A stretch of 64,000 nucleotides of DNA from Endozoicomonas sp965232255 (GCA_965232255.1 OZ246962.1:496001-560000); one strand, 5' to 3'; numbered from the stretch's first letter, positions 8,846 to 17,680 are shown. Made by a program: numbers and translations. Notes: generated by a model not told the origin, from the sequence alone.

Positions 8846-9897
8846 TGAAAAAAATAATGCATATTGTCTTTTCACTAGCGCCTGGTGGTTTAGAAAACAT
8901 GGTGGTGGATATAGCAAATAGTCAATCCAAAAAACATGATGTATGTATTGTCGTTATCAATAATGTTGTGGACAATGGCATACTAAAAAGAATAAACTCT
9001 ATCATCAAGTTGATAATGCTTAGCCGTAAACCTGCTTCAAAAAGTCCATTCCCCCTACTACAACTTTATAAAATCTATTTACAATTCAAACCTGATTTAA
9101 TTCATATCCATAATCAAAAGACTCTCAAGTTTTTTCCAAAAACGATATTCGGCACGAAACAGTCAATCATTTATACTGAACACGCTACCGGCACCGTATT
9201 TGGTAAAGAGGCTACTAATGCCACCAAATTCTGCGCTATATCTCATGCGGTAAAACAAGACCTATGGAACCGACAGACTATAAAAAGTCAGGTAATTTAT
9301 AACGGCATACCAATTAGTGAAATACCTTGCCGAAATCACTGGCAGGTGCCAAAAAATGAATACCGACTACTTCAAATTAGCCGCTTAATGCATAATAAAA
9401 AAGGACAGGATTTACTATTAGAGGCGATTGCACGACTCAAAGTAGAACAACCGGAGCTATTAGTTAAGCTTGATTTTATTGGCGACGGTGAATCAAGGGA
9501 TTATTTGAAATCCATAGTCAATAAATTGAGCCTTAATGAGCAAGTTAGATTTCTTGGTTCATTACCTAAAGATGCAGTTTATCGTCAGTTGAAGACATAC
9601 GATATTCTGGTTCAGCCATCCAGATATGAAGGTTTTGGACTAACCATTGCAGAAGCTATGGCTGCCAAAGTCCCTGTGATTACCTCCGATATAGAAGGTC
9701 CGTTAGAAGTAATTGATTATGGTCGATGTGGTCAGATTTTTACCAGTGGTGACAACTTATCGTTAGCCCAAGCAATTCTATTCACAGTTGATTTATACCA
9801 AACTGGTAAAATACAGGAACAAGTAGAAGTTGCAAGAAAAAGAGTTTGCCAATTGTTTGATATAGAAAACACCGCCATGCTGTATGCTGCCCTTTAG
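8845..9897 (+). CDS. family 4 glycosyltransferase
   Basis: 350 residues, starting in a TAATG overlap with the GT2 gene. The N-terminal IVFSLAPGGLENMVVDIA is the GT4 acceptor-domain start. LLQISRLMHNKKGQDLLLEA opens the nucleotide-sugar domain, and YEGFGLTIAEAMA carries the E-x7-E motif, so it is a retaining GT-B enzyme. It most likely adds one sugar to the lipid-linked repeat unit at the cytoplasmic face of the inner membrane. Confidence 0.85.
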   Translation: MKKIMHIVFSLAPGGLENMVVDIANSQSKKHDVCIVVINNVVDNGILKRINSIIKLIMLSRKPASKSPFPLLQLYKIYLQFKPDLIHIHNQKTLKFFPKTIFGTKQSIIYTEHATGTVFGKEATNATKFCAISHAVKQDLWNRQTIKSQVIYNGIPISEIPCRNHWQVPKNEYRLLQISRLMHNKKGQDLLLEAIARLKVEQPELLVKLDFIGDGESRDYLKSIVNKLSLNEQVRFLGSLPKDAVYRQLKTYDILVQPSRYEGFGLTIAEAMAAKVPVITSDIEGPLEVIDYGRCGQIFTSGDNLSLAQAILFTVDLYQTGKIQEQVEVARKRVCQLFDIENTAMLYAAL

Positions 9898-9926
9898 TTA
9901 GAATCGAGCCAGTTTTTGAGAACATA

Positions 9927-11240
9927 ATGTTAACACCATTATCCCCTGATGAAGGCTTTATTCATCAACAACAATATATAGAATCATTGAAAAAGGATTC
10001 TTCATCTGTTCGGAAGCGCTACAAACTGTTCCGTAATAGTTTATTTGTCAGTTATATTTTGGCATATATTTTAAGCGCTCCAATGCTTGAATTATTGGGG
10101 ATACCGTATACCTCTAATGGGGGTAGCTTTGTATTTAAAGTTCATATTTACAGCCTTATTATCCTCACATTATTTTTTAGCTTATTGGCCAGAAAAAGTT
10201 TAAGGGTGCTAGTGCAACCACCAGTCCCTGGTTTGGGAAGTGCACCACTGTTGTTTGTAGTAGGAACCTTGTGGGTTGCTGGCTATGGCGTTTACCAAAG
10301 TGGTTTGGGAGGGATGGCCTACATTGTAGATAGTCTATTAAGTCCAAGCGTTGCTATCTTCCTGCTACCTATCCTGAAAACGGAAGATCAAAAGCTATTA
10401 TTGCGAATAATTGCAGGATTATTAATTTTTAATGCTTGTATAGCCGTATTCGAATACCTAACCCGAATACATTTAATCTTGAATGCCGACCCGCAGTCAT
10501 TCAGATCAAGCGCATTGATGGCACACCCGCTCAACAATGCATTGATATTACTAAGCTGCTACCCATTGTTTATTAGGGAGTTTAATCAAAAAAAACAGCT
10601 CTTGATCACTTTTTTATGTTTTCTGGCCATGTTTGCTTTTGGTGCAAGAGCATCAACGGTTGTATTTTTTCTAATGCTGGCAGGTTTATTTGGAACATCA
10701 TTTCTTAAATTTCTTTATGGTCGCATAGGAATTCCAAAAAGCATTTTTCTTTACCTATATTTTGGTTCAATACTCGCCTTACCAATAATGCTATTACTTA
10801 TTGAGTCAACTGGCATAGGTAGTCGAATTTTTCAAAATTTAAGTATCGAAGGCGCTAGCGCACAAACCAGATTTGATGTATATAACATTTTCTATCACCT
10901 CAGGTTAAATGAGTGGCTTTTTGGTGCCAATGGGCGTTTGATGGAAATGCTACCAGAGATTATCAATAATGGTATTATTGAGAATTTTTGGATTGGTTGG
11001 CTATTGCAATTTGGGTTAATTGGTTTATTGCCGATTGGAGTTGCATTTCTGTATTTATTCGTTCGACTGATGCTTATTAGGGATCTATATCTAAAGGCTG
11101 CTTCTGTAAGCTTTCTTTTAGCATCTTATACTAATAACTCTCTATCAGCTAAAACACCAGCGCTATTATTCTTTTTCACATTAGCCTCAATCGTCATTTA
11201 TAACAGAAAGTATGAGATCATAAGAAGCAACAAAAATTGA
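9927..11240 (+). CDS. Wzy/VpsF-like polysaccharide polymerase
   Basis: A 437-residue integral membrane protein with roughly ten to twelve hydrophobic helices. A longer loop carries RSSALMAHPLNNALI followed by FAFGARAST, the pattern I associate with VpsF-type and O-antigen-ligase-superfamily polymerases. It lies right after the GT genes and before an IS fossil, so it closes the first O-unit block. With wzx in the same operon it supports Wzx/Wzy-dependent assembly. Wzy proteins are too divergent for the linkage to be predicted, and a ligase is the main alternative. Confidence 0.72.
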   Translation: MLTPLSPDEGFIHQQQYIESLKKDSSSVRKRYKLFRNSLFVSYILAYILSAPMLELLGIPYTSNGGSFVFKVHIYSLIILTLFFSLLARKSLRVLVQPPVPGLGSAPLLFVVGTLWVAGYGVYQSGLGGMAYIVDSLLSPSVAIFLLPILKTEDQKLLLRIIAGLLIFNACIAVFEYLTRIHLILNADPQSFRSSALMAHPLNNALILLSCYPLFIREFNQKKQLLITFLCFLAMFAFGARASTVVFFLMLAGLFGTSFLKFLYGRIGIPKSIFLYLYFGSILALPIMLLLIESTGIGSRIFQNLSIEGASAQTRFDVYNIFYHLRLNEWLFGANGRLMEMLPEIINNGIIENFWIGWLLQFGLIGLLPIGVAFLYLFVRLMLIRDLYLKAASVSFLLASYTNNSLSAKTPALLFFFTLASIVIYNRKYEIIRSNKN

Positions 11241-11742
11241 GTTAAGTAATTAGATAAATGAAATCATATATTTTTCACTCCCTGCTTCGATCACCTTAGT
11301 CAGCTATTTTTGAAATTCATCGAAGTTCATGATCGTCTTTGGATTCAGTCAGGCATACTTTATCTTGCGCCACAAAATTTCTATCAGCTTCAGTTCTGGT
11401 GAGTACGAAGGCAAGTAACATATGATTAAACGCTTCTCGGTCATCCAGTTATACAGCTTTTCTTTGAATTTTTTGCATGTGTAAATACTGACATTATCAA
11501 CGACAACCAGCATATATTGATCATTGGCGCTGTATCCCGATAACTGCATCATCAGTAATTGGACTGATAGTTTTCATGCAGCATACCATGGCGAAAGGTT
11601 CAGTGCTTATAGTACTTACTAACTGAACCATTACTAACCCAATATGCGTAGATTATTTTATTCGGAAGTAAATGATCGGCTACTTATCAGTACTCTGCCT
11701 AACATATTTAACCTATTATCATTGAATCAATTGCATTAACTT
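11241..11742. other. gene-poor seam between two polysaccharide blocks
   Basis: Half a kilobase without an intact gene. Its left part holds the IS630-type transposase fossil described separately. The rest (about 11553-11742) is AT-rich and I see nothing firm in it; a promoter for the following ATP-grasp gene is expected here because the preceding gene is 500 bp away. Confidence 0.5.
11250..11552 (-). pseudogene. IS630-family transposase 3' fragment
   Basis: The minus strand encodes the last third of an IS630/Tc1-type DDE transposase. The catalytic region reads MLVVVDNVSIYTCKKF and then LPSYSPELKLIEILWRKIK, which contains the second D and the final E. Reading on in the same frame past stops at 11349-11351 and near 11307 gives LTKVIEAGSEKYMISFI, the family's C-terminal tail, ending at 11250. 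So the 3' end is complete but has two in-frame stops, and the N-terminal two thirds are missing. It is a dead relic, not an active element. Confidence 0.8.
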
Positions 11743-12867
11743 ATGAATATAAATCTAAAAGCCCTAGTGATTGGATCCTCTCCTCAATGTCTCTTTTTTC
11801 TTCGACAGCTATCACATGCCGGATATGAAGTTGAGTTGATATCATCGTCGAAAAAAGTGGCTTGGTTTTCTAGGTATGGAACAAAACATTACGCTCATAA
11901 AAAAAATGATATCTTAAAGATACTTGAAAAATTCAAAAGTAAAGTTACTAAAATCCCTTGTTACATCGGAGGAGGAAGTGAGCTTCAGTACATTTGTGAG
12001 CACTATCCTAATATTTTCACCGACTTCGATGTTTACCCTAAACCTTTAAAAGCTATTGAGCTATTTTTGGACAAAAAAAAGACATATGCGTATGTCAAAA
12101 GACACAACATCAATATTACTAACACAATTTCAGCAAAAGAATACAAAAATAATTCATCAGAGATAGAGCTACAATTTCCTGTAATCTTAAAATGCAACAT
12201 TGAGTTAAATAGCGAAGAGATAGATCTAAAATTTAAGACAAAGGTGTTCAATAAAAGAAGCCAAGTTATCTGTTTTCTGGAAAACCTTGACGATACTATT
12301 TTAGATAAATTAATAATCCAGCATTATATACAACATGGAAAAAATGTGTCGATGCTGGGTTATTATGATCATGGTCGATTATTAAACTACATGATTGTGC
12401 ATCAAATACGACAACATCCAGAAGGAATTACAAGCTATTTAAAAGAAGTAAGTCAATATGAAAAAAAATACTATATAGAACGAATATCTCCAGTTATGAA
12501 TGATCTTAATTATACAGGATTTGCTGAATTTGAATTTAAAATAGACAGCCATAACACTCCTTTCTTACTGGAGGTAAATCCTAGGCCTTGCGGTTGGACA
12601 AGTGCATTTGAGGGTAAATTTGGGTCTATTGAGAAGCTATTAGAGAATACCTGTAAACAAAAAAACAGCATTCCAGTAAAAAAAGACAATGTTGAGTGGT
12701 TTAATTCCGCTAGAGATTTACTGGCAATTATTAGTCAACTACGTAAAACTAGAAATATATCTATTTTTTTAACACAACTGCTAACTTTTTTTACTATCAA
12801 ACAGGAAGATGTATTCAAACTTAATGATCCAAATCCGTTCTTTTCACAGTTTCTTAATCTCAAATAG
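11743..12867 (+). CDS. ATP-grasp domain protein
   Basis: 374 residues. The N-terminal part (ALVIGSSPQCLFFLRQLSHAGYEV) looks like the preATP-grasp Rossmann-type domain. The centre FPVILKCNIEL is the ATP-binding strand region, and FAEFEFKIDSHNTPFLLEVNPRPCG carries the acidic and Asn residues that bind Mg-ATP in carbamoyl-phosphate-synthase-type ATP-grasp enzymes. Such enzymes join a carboxylate to an amine or other nucleophile through an acyl phosphate; here an amide on a sugar is a reasonable guess. Strongly AT-rich compared with the rfb genes. Substrate unknown. Confidence 0.75.
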   Translation: MNINLKALVIGSSPQCLFFLRQLSHAGYEVELISSSKKVAWFSRYGTKHYAHKKNDILKILEKFKSKVTKIPCYIGGGSELQYICEHYPNIFTDFDVYPKPLKAIELFLDKKKTYAYVKRHNINITNTISAKEYKNNSSEIELQFPVILKCNIELNSEEIDLKFKTKVFNKRSQVICFLENLDDTILDKLIIQHYIQHGKNVSMLGYYDHGRLLNYMIVHQIRQHPEGITSYLKEVSQYEKKYYIERISPVMNDLNYTGFAEFEFKIDSHNTPFLLEVNPRPCGWTSAFEGKFGSIEKLLENTCKQKNSIPVKKDNVEWFNSARDLLAIISQLRKTRNISIFLTQLLTFFTIKQEDVFKLNDPNPFFSQFLNLK

Positions 12868-12868
12868 T

Positions 12869-13468
12869 ATGAAAAAAACACTTATTTCGATAAAATATGA
12901 TGGTTTAAAAAATACTATAAATAACATCTCCACTAGACTAAAAAAACTCACATACGCTGTACGAAGAACCGTGTATCTATCAAAAGAAATAAAAAATCAT
13001 TTAGATGCAAGCACTTCAAGAAATAATTTCGAAATATTATTTATCGATAAACCAGTTGATTTAATAAGGACTAATTCAAAGCTTGAACTACTTCCATGCA
13101 AAACATGGTTCAAAAATAACTCCAAGTGTTGTCTCACAATCAAAGATAATAAAGTGGTAGCGTATGCATGGCTACACTTAGAGAGATATAATTTTGATGG
13201 AGAAAACATTGTACTTGACTCTGATACAGCTTGGCTTGGCCCTGTTTTTGTCAACAAAGACTTAAGACGCCAAGGAATAAACAACTTTCAGATAGAATAT
13301 CTAATATCTGAAGCAGCAAAAATTGGTAAAACAAAAATTGAAACATCTGCAAATAACCAGAATACAGCTTCAATACGAACCTTCACAAACCTTGGATTTT
13401 CTTTTAGAGCAATAATAGATCAAAAGTTTATTTTTGGAAAAAAGAAAAAAGTAGAAAGAATTCTATGA
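12869..13468 (+). CDS. GNAT-family N-acyltransferase
   Basis: 199 residues from the ATG at 12869, directly after the ATP-grasp stop; an in-frame ATG at 12809 would lie inside the upstream gene. The C-terminal half has the acetyl-CoA binding pattern WLGPVFVNKDLRRQGINN (RRQGIN at about residue 133), then AASIRTF-like helix text TASIRTFTNLGFSFRA, typical of GNAT motifs A and B. The N-terminal 60 residues are basic and lack a recognised domain. It overlaps the next gene by 4 bp. Probably acylates an amino sugar or an amino-acid substituent of the glycan. Confidence 0.72.
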   Translation: MKKTLISIKYDGLKNTINNISTRLKKLTYAVRRTVYLSKEIKNHLDASTSRNNFEILFIDKPVDLIRTNSKLELLPCKTWFKNNSKCCLTIKDNKVVAYAWLHLERYNFDGENIVLDSDTAWLGPVFVNKDLRRQGINNFQIEYLISEAAKIGKTKIETSANNQNTASIRTFTNLGFSFRAIIDQKFIFGKKKKVERIL

Positions 13469-14520
13469 GCATTATTCTTACATTTGATTATGAGTTGTTT
13501 GGTAGTGGCCAAGGTTGCTTCAAAAAACACATAATTGATCCAACAGAGCAGATACGATCAATTCTTCGAAAGTATGATGTAAAAGCAACTTTTTTTATTG
13601 AGTACTTAGAGCTTCTCCAGTATAGAAATAATCTAGACTCTAGCAGTTCGATGGCGTGCAACAATTGCCTACTTCTTCCAAAAATTGAGGCTCAAATTAG
13701 TTCTTTATATTCAGAAGGTCATGATATTCAATTGCACGTTCATCCTCAATGGAGAGGGGCTGTATATGACGCTTCACAGAAATCATTTAACCTGAATTTC
13801 GATCTTTGGCGATTTTCTGACCTACCGCTAAAAAATCAAACACCTATTATAGGTATGATAGAAACATTAATAGAGGGTAAAGATTACTTGTCATCTCTAA
13901 TCAATAATAAAAGTTATAAATGTCATGGTTTTAGAGCTGGCGGTTACAATATTGGGAATCTTAAGAAAACAGTTGATGCTTTACGGACATGTGGCTTTAT
14001 TTTCGATAGCTCTGTATATGCAGGAGGTTATTGCGATACTTACTTATCAAAGTATGACTACACATCGATTGATCGAAACGCACCCTATTATGTAGGTAAT
14101 AAAATTTTAGAGCCAAGTTGTCGCAACAAAAAAAATTTAATTGAATTCCCAATTTTCTCTCATACAAAATTATCTTCTGATTATTACAGTCTTCCTAGGA
14201 CATTTGCTTTCTTAAAAAATAAGAGATTCAAATCCATACCTACAAAATCTATAAATCACATCAAGATGATAAAGAGCAATAAGGTAAAAAAATCCTCAAC
14301 GAACTGGGATGTGTGCCTTACAGGAAAAACGGAAACTTATCGTTTTATTAATGATTATATACATAGCGGCATCAGTACTCCAATCACGTTGATAGGGCAC
14401 CCAAAGGACTTTACATCTTTCTCATGGCTTGAATCACTGCTTGAACACACAAAAAATAGATTCACATTTCAAACAATGACGGATGCTGCAGAGCACATGA
14501 TAAATCATATTGACTGTTAA
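13465..14520 (+). CDS. NodB-like polysaccharide deacetylase domain protein
   Basis: 351 residues, overlapping the GNAT gene by 4 bp. The start MSIILTFDYE gives the first NodB motif (TFDYE in place of the usual TFDDG). QLHVHPQW at about residues 89-96 supplies the metal histidines, and GFRAGGYNIG is motif 3. This fits carbohydrate esterase family 4-type deacetylases that remove N-acetyl groups from sugars; no signal peptide is seen, so it would act in the cytoplasm on a precursor. The altered first motif means activity should not be assumed. Confidence 0.75.
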   Translation: MSIILTFDYELFGSGQGCFKKHIIDPTEQIRSILRKYDVKATFFIEYLELLQYRNNLDSSSSMACNNCLLLPKIEAQISSLYSEGHDIQLHVHPQWRGAVYDASQKSFNLNFDLWRFSDLPLKNQTPIIGMIETLIEGKDYLSSLINNKSYKCHGFRAGGYNIGNLKKTVDALRTCGFIFDSSVYAGGYCDTYLSKYDYTSIDRNAPYYVGNKILEPSCRNKKNLIEFPIFSHTKLSSDYYSLPRTFAFLKNKRFKSIPTKSINHIKMIKSNKVKKSSTNWDVCLTGKTETYRFINDYIHSGISTPITLIGHPKDFTSFSWLESLLEHTKNRFTFQTMTDAAEHMINHIDC

Positions 14521-14529
14521 GCCTACTAT

Positions 14530-15615
14530 ATGACTAAAATTTTTTTTCCCGTTTACTTAGACGAGCTATCCATTGGTGGAGTTACAGAGTTTGTTACTCA
14601 GTTACTGAAAGGTTTTAAAGAAGACATGACTGTTTACGGACTAAATGGTGAATGCAACGAGACTAAGATTTCCACATCTAACAGAAATACAAAAAAACCA
14701 CTCAATTTTACTAGATTTTACAAGTTTTTAAAGCAAGTTCGGAAAAGTGATTATGTTTTTCTGAACACATCCATGAATACTAAGGCTTTGCTTAGAGATA
14801 TTATTTATTCTCTCTTATGCTTCATGTTAAAAGTAAAATTTGTTGTATTTATTCATGGCTGGGACAAAGATATAAACAAGTCTAATTTTTTAATTAAGGC
14901 CATGAGTTTTTCCTTTAAAAAAGCAGATAAAATATTTGTTCTAAGCCTAGAGCTTAAAAATTATCTTTTACTTCTTGGGCTTCCAGAAGATAGAATTTCA
15001 ACCTATTCAACAATGGTGGATGAAGAATTAATAAACTATATCGATACTGGAGAACATAAAAAAGAACCAAATTCACCACTAGCCTTTCTGTTTATTGGGC
15101 GAATTATTAAAGAGAAAGGAGTTTACGAAGCTGTTGATGCCTTTGATGGTTTTTGTGAACAATTTAATAGTAATGCAGTGTTCAATATCGTTGGTGATGG
15201 TCCAGAATTAGATAATCTAATAAATTATGTAAAAAATAGAGGTATAAAAAATATTAACTTTATAGGTTATGCTGTAGGGATTAAAAAATTTAAACTGCTT
15301 GTTGATTCAGATGTTTTTCTTTTTCCATCATACAGTGAAGGTATGCCAATCTGCGTATTAGAAGCAATGATGGCTAGCAACTATATCATTACCACAAAAG
15401 TTGGAGCTATAAAAGATTTTTTTATAGACCAACGCATGGGTATATCATTACCAAAATGTGAAACAAACTTAATTATTGAAGCAATTAGTACACTCGATAG
15501 AAATCAAATAAATAAGGTTTCAATGTACAACAAGTCGTATGCTCTAAATAATTTCAGATCATCTGTTGTTGTAAATAATATAGTTAGAAATATATTTGGG
15601 GAAACGAGTAAGTAA
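14530..15615 (+). CDS. family 4 glycosyltransferase
   Basis: 361 residues. LDELSIGGVTEFVTQLLKGF is the GT4 N-terminal donor-side start, FLFIGRIIKEKGVYEAVDAF opens the second Rossmann domain, and SYSEGMPICVLEAMMA carries the E-x7-E signature. It completes the AT-rich ATP-grasp/GNAT/deacetylase block, 9 bp after the deacetylase stop. Codon use is as AT-rich as in its three upstream neighbours and unlike the GC-richer genes after 15.7 kb. Confidence 0.85.
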   Translation: MTKIFFPVYLDELSIGGVTEFVTQLLKGFKEDMTVYGLNGECNETKISTSNRNTKKPLNFTRFYKFLKQVRKSDYVFLNTSMNTKALLRDIIYSLLCFMLKVKFVVFIHGWDKDINKSNFLIKAMSFSFKKADKIFVLSLELKNYLLLLGLPEDRISTYSTMVDEELINYIDTGEHKKEPNSPLAFLFIGRIIKEKGVYEAVDAFDGFCEQFNSNAVFNIVGDGPELDNLINYVKNRGIKNINFIGYAVGIKKFKLLVDSDVFLFPSYSEGMPICVLEAMMASNYIITTKVGAIKDFFIDQRMGISLPKCETNLIIEAISTLDRNQINKVSMYNKSYALNNFRSSVVVNNIVRNIFGETSK

Positions 15616-15713
15616 CAACTGCATATTCTGGCCAATAGTCTGGCCACCATTCTTGCGGTGGAGTCCATGAGGACAGATATGCCGGTCAAAGTTGATCTGT
15701 CGATGTTGGGTTA
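15616..15713 (+). pseudogene. possible C-terminal remnant of an older gene
   Basis: Directly after the GT4 stop and in the same frame, the sequence can be read as ILANSLATILAVESMRTDMP and ends VDLSMLG before TAA at about 15711-15713. Its base composition is that of the GC-richer DNA to the right, not the AT-rich GT4 gene. It may be the tail of a gene whose body was replaced when the AT-rich block arrived. I cannot name the family, and the chance that it is random open sequence is real. Confidence 0.3.
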
Positions 15714-15748
15714 ATGGTTTCTCTTGAGATATTCACAGCCTGACCACT

Positions 15749-16162
15749 TCAATGAGGCTCAGGCATAATGATCTGTACGGAGGGAAAGTAACTACTGTAT
15801 CGCCCTTTGTCCCTGCTCACCAGCGGCCATTGGCACACGGCAGCCTGTGCACCGATATAAAAATCCGGTAATACCCCTGTTTTTGCTCCTCCCCGTTTAC
15901 GGTATTTGATAAACGCTTTAGCTGCCAAAAACAGGGTTTCATGGTTCAGGGGTTGTTCACCGATGTTGAGTCTATCCAGTAATTTCAGCACTGCAGCCGG
16001 TGACTCCATACCGGCACAAAGCTCTGAAAAAATAATGGGATTAATCACCGCATTATGGGTTTTGGTCAATTCACGAAAGGACTCTTTGGCCCATACGTGC
16101 CATAGGCTCTCTTTGTCGAGGATGTCCAGAATGACGCAGGTATCCAGCAATAATGGTGCCAT
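15749..16162 (-). CDS. VapC-type PIN-domain toxin, copy 1
   Basis: 137 residues of PIN-domain ribonuclease. The conserved acids are seen in LLLDTCVILDILDK (first Asp), FSELCAG (Glu), LPDFYIGAQAA (Asp) and SRDKGRYSSYFP (Asp), in the right order and spacing. Such toxins cleave tRNA or rRNA when the partner antitoxin is lost. The ATG overlaps the antitoxin stop (TAATG), the usual antitoxin-first arrangement. The copy at 22522-22935 differs at only a few residues, for example GGAKTG versus GGPKTG. Confidence 0.88.
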   Translation of the reverse strand: MAPLLLDTCVILDILDKESLWHVWAKESFRELTKTHNAVINPIIFSELCAGMESPAAVLKLLDRLNIGEQPLNHETLFLAAKAFIKYRKRGGAKTGVLPDFYIGAQAAVCQWPLVSRDKGRYSSYFPSVQIIMPEPH

Positions 16163-16389
16163 TAGTCATCCTCTCTGAGCAGTTTTAATAACTCATCGGC
16201 ACCTGCGGTCAATTTAAACTCATCAGCAGCTCTTTCTACCGGATCTTCGGTTTCAATCAGTACTTTTTGCAGCACTACTTCGCCCCGGTCGTTTTTGATA
16301 AAGCTCACTCTGTCCCCCGGCTTCAGGCCGAGACTTTTACGGATGTGGGCAGGAATGGTCACCTGGCCTTGGGTCGTTAATTTCATCAT
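16162..16389 (-). CDS. AbrB/MazE-type antitoxin, copy 1
   Basis: A swapped-hairpin DNA-binding antitoxin of about 75 residues: MMKLTTQGQVTIPAHIRKSL followed by LGLKPGDRVSFI is the SpoVT/AbrB fold signature. The acidic C-terminal third (EDPVERAADEFKL) would wrap and inhibit the PIN toxin. I prefer the ATG at 16389 over a GTG four codons upstream because GGGGTG lies about 11 bases before it. It is expected to repress its own promoter, which would lie in the 60-bp divergent gap to the 16450 gene. Confidence 0.85.
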   Translation of the reverse strand: MMKLTTQGQVTIPAHIRKSLGLKPGDRVSFIKNDRGEVVLQKVLIETEDPVERAADEFKLTAGADELLKLLREDD

Positions 16390-16449
16390 GATACTTATCA
16401 CCCCGGACTGACCTATTAAGTATTAAATTAATAGTTAAAAAATTATTAA

Positions 16450-17661
16450 ATGGTAACTTTTTCCCATAAGCTCGGGGTCGTCAGCGCCTCGGTTTTGTCC
16501 GCTTCCCGGCATGAAAGCTTTAAGGGCTGTGATCCTTTTGACGGGTTAAACAGTAAACTATTCCAGTGGATGCCCGGCCTCAAGTCGGGCATTTTTGGTT
16601 TGGCCTGGATTCAGTTTTTCAAACAGTCCCCGATTAATTTTCGCCCCTTGCTGGGCGTGCCGAAACGCCGTAACCCCAAAGGCATTGGTTTGTTTATTCT
16701 TGGGTTGCTGGAAGATTTTCGCAGAACTCAGAATAGCGCCTTTTTACAGGAAGCTACCGCACTGGCGGACTGGCTATTAACCCAGCAGTGTGACCGTAAG
16801 GAGTGGCAACACAGTTGCTGGGGCTACCACTTTGACTGGAAGGCCCGGGCTTTTTTTGTCCCCAAAGGTAAACCCAATGTGATTACCACGGTGTATGTGG
16901 CCCGAGCTCTCTTTGCCCTGGCGGATACTCTCGAGGCCTTGGATTGTAAAAAGCAGGCAGAGGTTTATCGGCAACCGGCACTGGATGCCGCCGATTTTAT
17001 TGTGCATACCCTTTATATTGAGGCCGATGGCCGGTGTTTTTTTGCCTATATTCCCGGTGAGACAGCATTTGTCCATAATGCCAGTCTCTGGGCAGCGGCA
17101 TGGGTGGCGGTAGTTGCTGATTATACAAACAATGACGTTTATAAAGCACTGGCGCTGAAGGTGGCACGGCAATCCACCAGCGAACAAAAGGCAGACGGTT
17201 CCTGGGTTTATGGTGCTCGCCACCACCATCAGTTTATTGATGGCTTTCATACCGGTTATAACCTGGAGGCGCTGGATACTGTACGTCGATCACTGAATAC
17301 CCATGAGTTTGACCAAGCCATTAAAAAGGGCTTTAGCTACTACAAAGCCAACTTCTTTGAGCTAGACGGAACTGCAAAATATTACCACAACAACCGCTAT
17401 CCGTTAGATATGCATTCGGTGGCCCAGGCGGTGCTGACGGTGGTGAAGCTGGCCGGTGAAGATGGCCATGAAGATGAGGACAGGGCACTGACAGAAAAGG
17501 TTCTCAGCCGTGCATTGGAAACGCTGTATCTACCGGGAAAACAGCGGTTTGTCTATCAGCAAACCCGTCATTTCACTAACTCCATTAACTATATGCGCTG
17601 GAGCCAGGCCTGGGCTTACTATGCCCTGACCTTCTGGCTGGCCAGAACATCGAATAACTAA
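16450..17661 (+). CDS. six-hairpin glycosidase-like protein of polysaccharide clusters
   Basis: 403 residues. Repeated helix pairs with conserved aromatic blocks (GCDPFDGLNSKLFQ, GVPKRRNPKGIGLF, CWGYHFDWKARAFF, DGFHTGYNLEAL, YPLDMHSVAQAV) fit an alpha/alpha-barrel (six-hairpin) fold. Relatives occur in O-antigen and exopolysaccharide clusters and are often labelled delta-aminolevulinic acid dehydratase without biochemical basis. A role in glycan trimming or binding is inferred. It is divergent from the antitoxin gene and 19 bp before the WecG-like gene. The first 1,116 bp are repeated at 23223. Confidence 0.7.
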   Translation: MVTFSHKLGVVSASVLSASRHESFKGCDPFDGLNSKLFQWMPGLKSGIFGLAWIQFFKQSPINFRPLLGVPKRRNPKGIGLFILGLLEDFRRTQNSAFLQEATALADWLLTQQCDRKEWQHSCWGYHFDWKARAFFVPKGKPNVITTVYVARALFALADTLEALDCKKQAEVYRQPALDAADFIVHTLYIEADGRCFFAYIPGETAFVHNASLWAAAWVAVVADYTNNDVYKALALKVARQSTSEQKADGSWVYGARHHHQFIDGFHTGYNLEALDTVRRSLNTHEFDQAIKKGFSYYKANFFELDGTAKYYHNNRYPLDMHSVAQAVLTVVKLAGEDGHEDEDRALTEKVLSRALETLYLPGKQRFVYQQTRHFTNSINYMRWSQAWAYYALTFWLARTSNN

Positions 17662-17680
17662 ATTCAAGCCCTCCATCTCT

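Larger units (their letters stand above)
15707..17565. repeat. 1,859-bp direct repeat, copy 1
   Basis: The segment starting TGGGTTAATGG and ending CAGCAAACC matches 22480-24338 at a constant offset of 6,773 bp with only scattered substitutions and no net insertion or deletion. It contains the VapC-like/AbrB-like pair on the minus strand and most of the six-hairpin-type gene on the plus strand. In copy 1 the right-hand gene continues to its natural end and the left edge runs into older coding-like sequence, so copy 1 is probably the parental locus. Confidence 0.95.
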
